Of a stretch of DNA of 64,000 nucleotides, positions 37,413 to 48,201 are shown piece after piece (positions within the stretch are counted from its first letter, which is position 1; every line of letters begins with the position of its first letter). Location of the stretch: NCBI GenBank assembly GCA_950022655.1, contig OX465588.1, forward strand, positions 22,864,527-22,928,526, read 5' to 3'. Under the pieces are notes generated by a model that saw only the letters and a program-made list of their open reading frames with translations, had not been told where the DNA came from and did no database searches. This DNA is from Alentia gelatinosa (Eukaryota; Annelida; Polychaeta; Phyllodocida; Polynoidae). The translations under genes and the position numbers were made by a program.

Positions 37413-38213
37413 AGGCATTTATATCATTCTCATTCCAGCTCTAAAAAACTCCTGCATTCCTCAAAAGCAACCTGCATTACGTTCAGGTTTGAATTTGTCA
37501 CTGGGTATTTGCTGACCGCTCTCTGTCGTTTTTCCAGTGAGAACATGGAAGAGGTAATATAACCCACTGAAATTGCCTTTGCTGCAGCAGTTACAAATAA
37601 AGTTTAGTTAATGCCTACTGTGCACGTTTTGCAATCCTGACAGGACTTATTATCTTACAAACAGCAAATCTGGAAAGCAATCTGCTTCTCCTGTATATTT
37701 ACATTAATGGTCTGATAAAATGAGGAATAATGATTTCATGTGTCTAATTCGAAATAGTGTCTGGTTACAACTTTACGTTATTGCGATGCAGGCAAGGCGT
37801 CTAGAATTACTGTTCTCTCCACCATCCATCCCCAGCTATGAAATTGTGGTTAATGGTGAGCGCACATTATTCTTTTTATAGCATGTAATTGAATAATTCC
37901 ACCAACAATATAAGTTTTACAAACATTCAAATAAGATTATACTTCTGGGTGGAATATGAAAACCTCACATAGATTCTGATACCTTTGTATTGTTTTAAAT
38001 AACAACTTAACATTTTTTATACCACACCGTATTCGTAACTTGTGTTATTCTAAAAAATGACGGTAAACAATAAAGTAATGGTCATTTATTGGAAGTGTTT
38101 GATCTTTACAAAAGTTGACACTTGTTATTATTGTTTTAGCACAAAATGCCAAGGCTGCTTGAAATAGGACATGCTTGAAACCTATACAAATATAGCGAAA
38201 GGGTAAGAACACA
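37413..38213. other. Non-coding span, nothing recognised
   Basis: AT-rich, no gene or repeat recognised. Confidence 0.5.
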
Positions 38214-38830
38214 ATATATATATATTTTTGTTTTGTTTATTTAATTGTCACTCTCGTAGATATGGGTTTTTCAGTAACAATACGAACAGTTATTACATCT
38301 TCAGTAGTTCACATATCATGGTCCAACAATAACAAATAGATATAATAAGGGAGAGTACAGATAATAGTGATTAATAATAATTGTTAGTATTAATGAGGTA
38401 ATAATGATTTTACATATCCATCCTATATCCTTTATCCATTGTTCTTATTTGTTTTCTATACCCTTTGTCCATTGTACTTATTTGTTTGCTGCATCCTTTA
38501 TGAGTCTTTTAAATGTTTGTATTGAGTCACTTGCTTGTATTGCTTTGTCCAAGTTGTTCCACTCTCGTGCTCCCCTATAATAGGGGCTTTTCAGGACAGT
38601 AGTCGCTCTGGTAAGCGGGGTCTTAAAGTTGATTTTCTCGCCTCTTCTAGTTTTTCTTGATCTCTTTGGTTCTATCCAGTCGGTATCATTTCTATGCTTA
38701 TACATCAGACACAATAGAGCTTTTTTCCCCTCCTGACTTCTAATAACTCTAGGTTGCACTTATTTAACATTTCATGAGTGGAATACTTCCTTGAGGCATA
38801 TCCAAATATTAAGATAATGCATATTAGCTG
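38214..38830 (-). mobile_element. Older LINE 3' fragment
   Basis: A 5'-truncated non-LTR element on the minus strand: the C-terminal RT region (38479 to about 38830), a 3' UTR of about 240 bp, and an A-rich then TA-rich tail (complement of 38214-38241). The 3' UTR contains two direct repeats of about 36 bp near 38430-38500, built on ccattgttcttatttgttt on the plus strand. Its coding remnant has a frameshift and upstream stops, so it is older than the LINE at 33201. The two encode different C-termini and are probably different families. Confidence 0.8.
38479..38830 (-). pseudogene. LINE reverse transcriptase C-terminal remnant with frameshift
   Basis: One frame (38759 to 38478) encodes LCLMYKHRNDTDWIEP, then a basic linker, then LKSPYYRGAREWNNLDKAI and FKRLIKDAANK, the typical post-RT C-terminus of many invertebrate non-LTR elements. 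Upstream of about 38735 the homologous sequence shifts frame: FGYASRKYSTHEMLNKCN and LELLEVRRGK can be read to about 38830, again typical of the region before that C-terminus. A stop codon precedes 38830. So the copy carries at least one frameshift and is inactive. The catalytic palm is absent. Confidence 0.85.
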
Positions 38831-39654
38831 GTAAGGCTAATTAATTTACCGACTCTTTTATAACTGAAGCGAAGATATCAGACAATGTTAATACACACCT
38901 ATGATTAAGATTTTTCTTCATTGTTTTTAGGCTACTTCTTGTTCCCATTGAACTTATATAACGTTTCAGTATAACTGAGAAAGAACTCAGAAGCCACAGC
39001 GTCAAAATCTGAGGCTTATCCAAATAGACAATCTAAATTACATCCGACTGTTAGAAAGTGAGTAGTACTTAAACATCTTTTACAAATGTGAAGTTCAGAG
39101 GTCAGCTAAGGGCAGGTTGTATACCTGGGGGTGCCGCATGTTCATACAACATGCATGCGAGTCCGCTGACCGGTATCCAATAAACACAAAAAGAGGTTCC
39201 AACGACTGTAAAACACGTCTAGGGGACAGCTCCTGAAACCAGTTTTGAGAGTTTTGCGAGGAAAATAATGAACCACGGCGTTTATGGATAGCATATACTT
39301 AAACGACGTCGAATAACAACTCCATATAGAATTATTGAGTATCATTGCGGTTAGCAAAAGATATTTGGTGTAAGAGTATGGGGTCATCTGAGGAAGTTCC
39401 CAGGCCTGATTTTAGGACCATGCCCCAGTTCTCCAAGGGTGGCGGTGTCTCTGCGTTGTCAGGCTCCCTGGAGACACATCCATTCGAGGCAGATCTCCAC
39501 AGCTGCCGCTATTGTATGGAGTTCCCCTTTACAGCCTCCTCCACGGCATGATCACCGCCCCGGGAAGCAGGGTGTCTGGCCAGCACGACCTGGTCATGGC
39601 AGAGATAGTGGAGTCAGTAAGGATGATGAACAGGCAATGACAGAAAAAAGGGGA

Positions 39655-39657
<3 letters not shown>
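38831..39657. other. Span without a supported gene
   Basis: A 60-codon minus-strand frame at 38841-39023 abuts the LINE remnant but shows no convincing RT motif. A more GC-rich patch at 39370-39620 has open frames on both strands that end in the TA microsatellite. Confidence 0.4.

Positions 39658-39720
<63 letters not shown>
39658..39720. repeat. Perfect TA dinucleotide microsatellite
   Basis: An uninterrupted 63-bp alternating TA tract, followed after ctgtgtg by a shorter TA run. Alternating Tyr-Ile peptides predicted here are artefacts of the repeat. Confidence 0.99.
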
Positions 39721-39722
<2 letters not shown>

Positions 39723-39889
39723 GTGTGTATATATATTGAGTGGACGAATGATATAAAGAAGGATCAGGGAATTTTTTTAAAATCAATACAAAAAGGTTCT
39801 TCGTGTTCTTCGCTACAGTTGTCCTAAAAATGACTCGTACAAAGATTACACCACAAGCTACAGAAGAATTTCATCATGATTACGCAATA

Positions 39890-40545
39890 CATGGCAAAAA
39901 AAAGCTAACTCAAGCAGGTAGAGGGTAGAAAGGATTTCAGAAATATGGGGAACAAATTATATGTATCTCAATTGAACGATGAGGGACAAACAAAGAGGGA
40001 AGAGGGTGAGAAGAGAAAGGTCTAACCGCGAATTACCTACAGACAATTAAACGATGGAAAAAGAGATAGAGGTATGAAGGTATACATAGAGAAAGGGGTC
40101 AGTACCAATGAGGAATATATATAAAGAGAGACAACAAATGATTGGCAGATGGGGAACAATTACAGAAATATGGTGAACGCAGTCAGTCACTGAGGGAATG
40201 AGATTGCAAGGAAAAACCTGAAAAAGCAATGGACAGGTAGCAGTATCGCGGTAGAGGAAATTGCGAAGATAAACAGAGAGGGAGACTAGACGAAGGTAAG
40301 ATAAGTGGTGATGAAGGTAAAAAAGAGAATCAGAAAACTATTAAGAAGGGAACCTGTTGGTATGAGAAAGAAATATGAAATTGCAAATTGAATGATAATT
40401 GTTAGTTTATGCACGCATATATTGTTGACAGCAAATTGATGTTTAATCAAGACTTTAGAAAGGCTACTCTGAAATACTGAAAAGTTGGTTGTGCCCTACA
40501 GCGAAAGATATTGAAGTACACTGAAAATAGAAATGAAGGGATGAG
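39890..40545 (+). other. Purine-rich strand-asymmetric stretch
   Basis: The plus strand is strongly biased to A and G, with recurring gagagg, gaaagg and aaagagg steps. Loosely repeated phrases (gaaatatgg near ggggaaca) occur at about 39935 and 40150, suggesting a decayed tandem array. No gene recognised. Confidence 0.5.
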
Positions 40546-40712
40546 AATAATATGTGAGACCATAGTTATGGTGACAATACGGGGTAGATTTATGAGTTGT
40601 TTCAGAGAAATTCGTTCTGAACAAGCCGGTACGGCGAGTTCAGAACGAATTTCTCCGAAACAATGAGTAAATCTACCCCGCATTGGCACCATCACTATGG
40701 TTTCATATTATT
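40546..40712. repeat. 167-bp near-perfect palindrome (module B-like)
   Basis: The arms run from aataatatg at the left edge to catattatt at the right edge. They pair almost throughout: cggggtagattta with taaatctaccccg (one mismatch), and agaaattcgttctgaac with gttcagaacgaatttct, around an asymmetric GC-rich centre, aagccggtacggcga. The last 35 bp of the right arm (ttggcaccatcactatgg, then tttcatattattat) recurs at 62619-62651 inside another element. The flank attatataccttaa matches ends of other family members. No module A accompanies it. Confidence 0.9.
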
Positions 40713-40769
40713 ATATACCTTAATTTGGTCATAATTCGCTAAAACTGACCGTAATTCGACGTCAAAGTC

Positions 40770-41246
40770 ACTTTTTACAACTCGCAAGGACGATGTTATT
40801 GTTAGCAGACATGCCCGAAGTAGACAAAAGGAAGTGATCACCGCGCAGGCGCGAATACATTATACCGCCACATAAATTAACACACGGTCACCCTGCTACG
40901 CTAGATCATCCCGTCGGACAGCTACACTTGAGCGGTGCAGTGTCTCCGCTATTTGTTGACATCTACCAGATCACCCGCTCGGTTCGTGAACGTATTGAAA
41001 TCGATTGATCTCGCATATCTAAGCTATATAACGTGTTTCACATGATTCGTACTTGTATTGCACCTCAATGTTTGATGTATTTTCACACTAACTCGCTCCG
41101 TGGTTACTGTACGACGCCATGGAACTCGCGAAGTGAAGCGATCCGCCATTTTTGAATCTTGCGCCTAGAATTCTGTTGTTGGCCTCTCGACCAATCAAAA
41201 TGCTTTATTTACTCAAAGCGTGAAATCTGTCGCTCAAACCATGCAG
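40770..41246 (+). promoter_or_regulatory. CpG-rich segment with possible untranslated first exon
   Basis: CpG frequency is raised from about 40770 to 41160. An NRF1-like gcgcaggcgcg (40849-40859), a ccgccatttttg YY1-like motif (41143-41154) and CCAATCA (41190) are present. A donor ATGCAG|GTAAGG follows at 41246/41247. This resembles a TATA-less promoter and non-coding first exon on the plus strand. No downstream exon could be identified. Confidence 0.3.
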
Positions 41247-41343
41247 GTAAGGTTCAAAGTGTGCATTTTGTCACTCAAAGCGTGCAATCTGTTGATATCC
41301 AAAGGCACCAGTACAACGTTTCACAGCGTAGAGTGCAATCTGT
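41211..41343 (+). repeat. Degenerate short repeats of a ctcaaagcgtgcaatctgt unit
   Basis: Related units begin at about 41211, 41253, 41272 and 41325 with irregular spacing (actcaaagcgtgaaatctgt, ttcaaagtgtgcattttgt, actcaaagcgtgcaatctgt, acagcgtagagtgcaatctg). Confidence 0.7.
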
Positions 41344-43072
41344 GTATAGTTACTATACCCATAGGAGCATTATATATTTACTCTGACTTTGTGCATAGGT
41401 ATATGATAATAGTTCATCTCTATCTGCATAACAATGGCTCAGAATCTACTGCGAGCTCTTCGCATTACAGACAGGAAAGCAGTTGCTCTCTGTAGAAAAG
41501 CCTTCTTGTCTTGGGATTTTGTGAGAAAAAATGCCATACGCTGTTGTATCTAAAAAACTCAACTACCTTACTGAAATGATGCGATAAACCTAGATAAAAA
41601 AAGGAAAATGCTAAATCCTTTTTCGATAAATTGACGAACGTTTAGATTTAACATGCAGTTTTCAAACTTAAAAAAAAAAATTTAAATCAGTTTATTTAGA
41701 CTGGACGAAATAAGGCAATCTGCCTGTTTTCAATTTAGCCCAGCAGGTCGTACTTGGCTTGATTACAGTAAATATTTTGGCTTTAACCCTCTGGCTTGCT
41801 AACTAACATCTTAACTAGAACATGGTATTTACAATGACATTCTCTTTTATAGTTTTTCACCTGGTAATAGTCATTATGTACAACAAGTCTTCCACATTGT
41901 ATAGACAATACATACACAGGTAATCTGATGTAATAACAAAGTTGTTGGACATAAACATTAAACATTATACAGTGCTTGATGTTTTAACAGTTGTATAAAT
42001 AATCCAGTGTAGACTCAACACAACCCTTTGTTGCTGTTAATACATTTCATTTTCGTTAAGACAACGTGATAGTTTGTTTCATGAATTGGGCAATGCTATT
42101 TAACAAATTAGATCCAAAGGCAAGTAAGGGTCCTTGATCAAACTATAAACAATATTCAAACATATATAACAATTGTCAATTTGAAATTCTCATTTTATTT
42201 TGTTACAATTTTCAAATAATTTATAATTGGTACCTTATTACCCCAATACATTGTCAATCAATATCCTGGAAACTTAGAAATGACTTCTATAATAGATATG
42301 CTTATCATCGATGCAAACACCTGCATATAAGTCTATGAATAAACAAAACGTATTTCTGTAACCCTAATAATCACCTTTGGACATTTCCGAAAAAGGAAAT
42401 GCATCTCACGACCAACTTCAAGCGGATCCTTGTCTCATTACTCCTCTCCTTGATAAATTTAATCGATATGCACATTGAAAAAATCCAGATGTTACATTTA
42501 AGCTTCTTTCTGTCTGTACTACTAATTTCCTGAGGCCGAAAATGAAAAGACAAGTGGCGGTAATGGTCTCCGACTGACAGTCTCATCGTTATGATGCATG
42601 GAATAGGGCGTCCGATAGCACCTCGGTAAATTCAAGTGGTTTTAGTGTCACCTGTGGCTTTGCTGATGGGTGCCTTTACAGATGGATAAAGTCATGTATG
42701 GATCGTGGAATCCTGTACGGGTGCCACTAAAATCTACGGCAAACCTTATTTTATGCTAACTGAGCTATACGTGTTCTTCATCTCGAGGCTTGCTTCCACT
42801 TGTAGATTTTCGCCTCCCGATAAATTTGTCAGCCACTACTAACGGAAAAGCACCTTATCTCCGTCGAAGTCTTTGTTATTCTCATGGCCTAATCACAACT
42901 TAAGTACCGAATTCTTTCAGCGATAACTTACTGGCATCGATGGATATCCTGATTACTTTAAGACAAATCTGCGACTGAAACATATAACTTTTAACTCCAA
43001 AATCGCTTGGACAGCTTAGGCCTGAATATTCTAAATTTGCTCATGAAAATGGCACTGATCATATGAGTTCTA
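41344..43072. other. Non-coding span with a weak inverted repeat
   Basis: AT-rich, no gene recognised. Short inverted arms (ttttagtgtcacctgt at about 42640 and acgggtgccactaaaat at about 42717) bracket roughly 60 bp and may be a small foldback. Confidence 0.45.
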
Positions 43073-44057
43073 TTAAAGGCCACTATACATTGACCGTATA
43101 TTCAGCACCGATCTGCATTCAGGGACCACCGATTGAATTTTAAGGACACCGACCCCAGATTGGTGAATTGAATTAGCCTTGTGTTTGAAATGGCACCGAT
43201 TATTATGGCAAAAATTGCGTAATAAAGCCACCATCGACCGACTTGATCAACGACCAACAAATTCGAAACGCTTTGATTTCATCGGTGAGGCTCTAGGTTT
43301 CAGCATGAATATTAAATCGGTAGGTACCTGTAAAATGCAGGAGAAGGTAATAGACTGTACCCTTACCGACTATTTGATAATGACGTGCAGTCAGTCACAC
43401 TACTGACAGAGAAGAACTAAAAAAACGGTGCTGTTTTTATCTGCACTTGAAAAGGGCATTCTAAGTCTGTTTCCATTGACCGATTCTTTTGCAATGATAT
43501 GTGAAAGGAAACGACCCAGCACTTGATATGGTTACTGACGATTATGCAATTAAATGGTATGGAAAATCGAAATGTAGTAAAAACAATGTATATATAGTAT
43601 ATATTGCATCCTCACCGATTCTTTGATACCGATTAACAATCGGTGGTCACCACTGACAGACTTTGAGGATAACTCGAAAAATCGGTGTCATATTTGTCGG
43701 CCAATGAAAAAGAACTAATATAAGAGTCTGTCAGTCGTACTACGGACAGGTACGTCGGTATCAAATAATATGTGAAGGTGCATTGTATACACTGTTTCTA
43801 TCATATTTTCTGGGCACATACCGATTAAGTTTTTCATTAGATCCTTGGGGAACGACGAAATCAAAGTGTTTTGATTTTGTCTGTCAGAAAATCAGTCGAT
43901 GGTGGCCTTCTTGCATAGTCCCTGCAGAATTAATTGGTGAGCATTCTCTGCAAGTTTCGTTTCCATACACCGATTTTGTGTCGGTATGCAAAACAATCGA
44001 TGGGTGGTTCTGACTGCAGATCGGCGCCGTATAATCGGCCAATTGAAATGGGCTTTC
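43073..44057. mobile_element. 985-bp DNA transposon relic rich in ACCGAT repeats
   Basis: The ends are long imperfect inverted repeats: the left contains caccgatctgcattcag and ccaccgattg, the right contains tgactgcagatcggcgcc and cgatgggtggt in inverted order. TA flanks both edges (43071-43072 and 44058-44059). Between them about fifteen copies of ACCGAT or ATCGGT are scattered on both strands, resembling multiple transposase-binding subterminal repeats. No transposase frame remains. The right end also occurs alone at 3001-3060. TA duplication suggests a Tc1/mariner-like mechanism, but the superfamily is not established. Confidence 0.7.
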
Positions 44058-44477
44058 TACGTCTTTGAGGCAAAGATATCGACAAGGCCTATCATGGACA
44101 CACAGAGTACGAACACCTCTGCCAATATAAGCCCCAGTTACAGCTACTCCTCCCTGCCTCCCTGATATATTTGTACTGATTCCTCCTTTTACCTGAGTAC
44201 AGCAGATATAAATAGCAGTCGGTTATCAGACATTTAAACAAGTTCCTGATATGGAAGTTCTAAGCGTTTATATTAGGATGACACTGTATGTCAAGTGTAC
44301 GAGAGAAAAATCGGAAGCCCAAAATCCGTAACTTCCTTTGTTTGTTCAGGTCCTTAAAAGCTAAACTCAACAATTTAGATTTAATCAGATTATACGGCTA
44401 TTCCATTTCTGAAGTACAGAAACGAGAAGTATTGAATCAACATTTCGCGGTATTTAATTTGTCTTCCTTTGTCACAG

Positions 44478-44525
44478 GTAGTAGTGTGCATGAAATGCAC
44501 CATGTGTAAACAATCTCACGTGAAG
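44478..44525 (+). CDS. Candidate 16-codon micro-exon
   Basis: Acceptor ttgtcttcctttgtcacag ends at 44477, and donor GTGAAG|GTAAGTC lies at 44525/44526. The 48 bp between are open in phase 0, encoding VVVCMKCTMCKQSHVK, in which three Cys form a CxxCxxC pattern. The other two frames contain stops. No neighbouring exon could be linked. A 48-bp open frame can easily arise by chance, so the strength of both splice sites is the main support. Confidence 0.25.
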
Positions 44526-45418
44526 GTAAGTCATAAGATTTGCCAATCATACTCTGTTAATGAATGTACTTGTCGTGAAATTTGAAGAAAAGAAAGAACC
44601 CTTGGCTAGGGGAGAACGATATTCCACACATAGTAGAAGTATACACAAGTGCCCAAATGTAGCTGCGCCTATTACAGAATCTGCTCTCTGGAGGGGAAGC
44701 AGTTGCTCAGCAGTTGCTCATGAGACCCTCACACATAGAAATCCGAACGGCCCCATTACTGTATGCGAGAATCGTGTCCACTGGAGCAGAAGGAAATCAA
44801 TTCAGTTAACTGGGTATAAGTCCATAAGCAAGTCTCACCAGGACCCCATTATAGTAGCGACTGGCTTTATTGATCCCACTAGTAGAATATCACCTTTAAC
44901 GGTACGAGGTGGGAATTAGACACATGTTTACATAGAATAGAATAGGTGAGATTACTTAAGATACGGGAATAGCGTAGCTATATCACTGACACTTAACTTG
45001 GCTTAAAACTACTATAAGCCATGTCGTTCATTGTTTTATATATAAAAAAATTGAAGAACCGAGAATGATTTATGAATTGCGTATTATATATATTTAGGAA
45101 AACCGAATATGAGTTAGTGAGATAGAAAATAATGCACCGTTTAGATAATTATTACGACCAGGAGCATTCAATTAATGGAGTTGTCATTTGCTGAAGTTTC
45201 GAGATAGAGATCATTCAAAATATACCTAGTCTTTGAGAACGTTCCCTCCATGTTGTAACCTTCAAAATAAGTTGCAAGTACATCACTGAGTATATAAAAT
45301 TGCGTGAAAGAAACCCTCAAATTTAGATATAATTTTCATTGGACATTTTGGACAAACAATAATTAGTATCCATTATGGTTTCTCTTAGAAACAAAATAAT
45401 CGCCGACCCCGGAAAATA
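44526..45418. other. Span without a supported gene
   Basis: A 119-codon plus-strand frame at 44560-44919 has ordinary composition but no domain or splice context that I recognise. The remainder is AT-rich with nothing identified. Confidence 0.4.
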
Positions 45419-46251
45419 AGGCCATTTCCACCTGACGACTTATTTCACGGTCTTGGCATCGAAAGTGACTGAGAAAATATGGACGCTGCTACATGGGTCA
45501 TTGCCAGAAAATTAACCCTCCCTAGGCTGCAGCCTTGTGTAAACTTCCAATTGGTACGCAGGTGGTGTTTCTATATATGCAGAAAGGGTTAATGTAAAAA
45601 TCGTCGTCGATTAGAGAAGGGATCTGAACGAAATAGCAATCGCTAGCCCGACACTGATTATATGTACCTGGGAGGTGGTTTTTAAACTAAAGGCGATATT
45701 GGCTAATTAAGGATTACAGTTGGGACTAACCTAAGGCGATAGTGACCACGATCGGAGTGTCAGTCAGTTTTCAGATGTGTTCCTCAGAATTCCAAGACAT
45801 TTGTTTCAGTTTTTATCGTTTACCTTTTCCTATCTTATAGCAAGGCGTTTTGTTATGAAGGATCAAATCCACGTAGTAACGGACCTGAGAAAGGGTTAAA
45901 CTCGTGACCTATTAACAAACCTAGAATAAAGGTGTTTTCCTGAATATCTTGTTAAACTGTCCTCCATAAAGACGGATCACTTTAGGAAACGAGAACCCAA
46001 ATGAAACCACGATAAGATCAATTGTGTTATCGTTCTTAGATCTAAAACCACCTCCCTGTTTTCAATTTATCGTTGAAGGAAATAGTCATTAGGTGGTGCC
46101 GAATTGCGTAATGTCGGGATAAAAAATCGTCTACCTGAAAATTTCACTCACTTTTCGCCCTGACAACTATGTGGCCTAACACTAGCAAATAATCAGCGGT
46201 TGGAGAAAAAGGTCATAGTTGGTGGCCAAAATCGTCGGTGGAAATGCCGCA
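45419..46251. mobile_element. DNA transposon relic (TIR family 2, copy 2)
   Basis: The left end is aggccatttccacctgacga and the right end is tcgtcggtggaaatgccgca: inverted repeats pairing GGCATTTCCACC with GGTGGAAATGCC. TA flanks both ends (45417-45418, 46252-46253). It shares termini and attaaccctccct with the copy at 12451-13375. It is 833 bp long with no transposase frame. Strong TIRs plus TA fit a non-autonomous Tc1/mariner-like element. Confidence 0.7.
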
Positions 46252-47917
46252 TAATGGTGATACAGAATACTGTTGATAATGACATAGCGTTTTAACTCAC
46301 TGAAGGAAATATGAATATTCCCAGTTCTAGACTATAATCATTGCAACGCATTAGATAAAGCAATCAACTCAATTAACACCATACCTTATGAGTCACCATT
46401 CCTTCAAATATCCATACCCTTACCCCGTCGACTGAACAACACTTAGCTCTCTACTAATTGTGTGTCTCTTCCAATATGATATATCGCCATGGGAACGTTT
46501 GGATGCTCTATGAATATAACTTCTGCATAAAACAGCTCTAAGCTGGGGAGCGTGATAAGGCGGCAAGAGGGACAGATAAGGAACCATAGAAAGAACCCCA
46601 AATCTGTAATTACTGCTGGCCATCCTTCACTGTCACTGCCTCCACCCAGCGGGGCAGGGCTAGCTTTTGGGCGCAGAGAACGGCACAGTATCCCACAGGA
46701 AATAAGAAAGCCTTGTGCTGAGCCAGTGTTATATTTTTCATTTAGTGGCCCACATTGTCTTTGGGCTCGCTATCGGGCAACTATTGGGCGTATTGTAAAA
46801 GAAAGATCAACTGCATTATGATTTCTATCATATTTAAAGCAAAGGCGATATCCGTCGTGACTATGAATATACGGTATCTCTGAAAATGTATTTTAAATAA
46901 AGAATAGAGCTATGTTTTATTGAAGCTATGTAAATGTTGTACGTTTTTCTTGGGTGCATTGGACGGATTCATCCCATATATGTAGAAGAATATTAACACA
47001 CACAGAAAAAAAGAAAATGGAAAATGGATCAACACCTAATAGAACTACATTCTGTCACCACTAGATATTGAATTTGGATCCTTGTCCCAACACTACTCAT
47101 CACATAACTGTGTCATTTGAGGCATATGCATTAATGTTTCTCCCTAAAAAACAGTATCGGAAATCTACTACCATCAGATGCACAGTTGCAACGATTGATG
47201 CTTTCAGCGAATCATACTTATTGGTATTTCATCTCTGAGAAGTTCATGTTTTAACAAATAGATCTCATGATAAATTCTCACTGAGTTACATCCTGTTATC
47301 AGGTCCATTGATTCTATTTCAGAATCTTTGATCGAATCAAACATCAACCGCCAATATAACAGTATATTCAATATTAATGATGATTCTCGGAGGCTCTTTC
47401 TCCTCTACCTCATTTGGTCAGTTTGGCTGATAGTGATATAAGTAGCAATAATTTCTGTATCTGTATTTTCTCCGACGATCTAGAAGCATCACAATTCTTT
47501 CTTTCGTGCTGCAACATGGCAGTGATCCTGTTCCCTTGCCAACTTTGACACTGAGGGTCTGGTCGATTGAATTTGTTCGCGGCTTGCCCTCGTTGGTGCC
47601 AAGATAGAGGGTTTTCAGGCGGTAATGGGCCAACTTGATCACCTCTAAACGAAAGGATCGAGTCATTATTCATGATAAGATGTCACTTTATGGGTGCAGA
47701 GGCCGGCCTGGAGCTGCATCTTCTGTAAGAGACCCTCCAAACGCTACCCATCCGGCAGAGCTGATTGTCACTCATCCAAATCACCCTAAGGCTAAGGGGG
47801 CGTGGAATTCAGGCACAGGAAAAAGGAAAAGGAGCAGACGACTTTTATTTAGAGAGTAGTTACCATTACATCAAAACCTTACCCGGAGAAGTCCTCTCAG
47901 GTAGACTTGACCATTTG
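46252..47917. other. Span without a supported gene
   Basis: Mostly AT-rich. Short frames on both strands between 46420-46821 and 47410-47859 show no family match. Confidence 0.45.
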
Positions 47918-48201
47918 ATCTCACCCCGGTATTTTTCTCCATAGGCTTAACGTTGGGAACCCGTACTCCACGGCCGTGAGGTTCGTGTACCCAATACTCA
48001 ATGGTTAATTGGGTTATTTATTTAATAAAAAAATAATGTTTTATGGGGTGAGATAAAATCAGAAACCCACTCGATGGAAATAACTTGGTCTGTACTCCAA
48101 CTCGTTTGACCACAGAATAATTCACTCAGCTTCGCTTCGTGGATTACTCTGCGGTCAAACTCGGTGGAGTACGGACCAAGCTGTTTTCATCTCGTGGGTT
48201 T
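47918..48201. mobile_element. Two-module foldback element, third arm type (order A-B)
   Basis: Module A is 47918-48054 with perfect 10-bp termini, atctcacccc and ggggtgagat, and the shared internal taggcttaacgttggga. Module B (48063-48201) is a near-perfect hairpin: arms aaacccactcgatggaaa, ggtctgtactcc and cgtttgacc pair with ggtcaaactcgg, ggagtacggacc and catctcgtgggttt around the centre CTCAGCTTCGCTTC (48125-48138), the complement of the GAGGCGAAGCCGAG-type centre. The arms are unrelated to those of the other subtypes. No coding capacity. Confidence 0.88.

Noticed and set aside
38841..39023. 60-codon minus-strand frame upstream of the LINE remnant, considered as more RT
   Set aside because: No RT motif can be aligned with confidence. 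The detectable LINE homology ends near 38830.
39439..39786. Frames on both strands encoding Tyr-Ile repeats
   Set aside because: Direct translation of the TA microsatellite at 39658-39720.
44560..44919. 119-codon plus-strand frame following the micro-exon candidate
   Set aside because: No acceptor places it in frame with the micro-exon and no domain is recognised.
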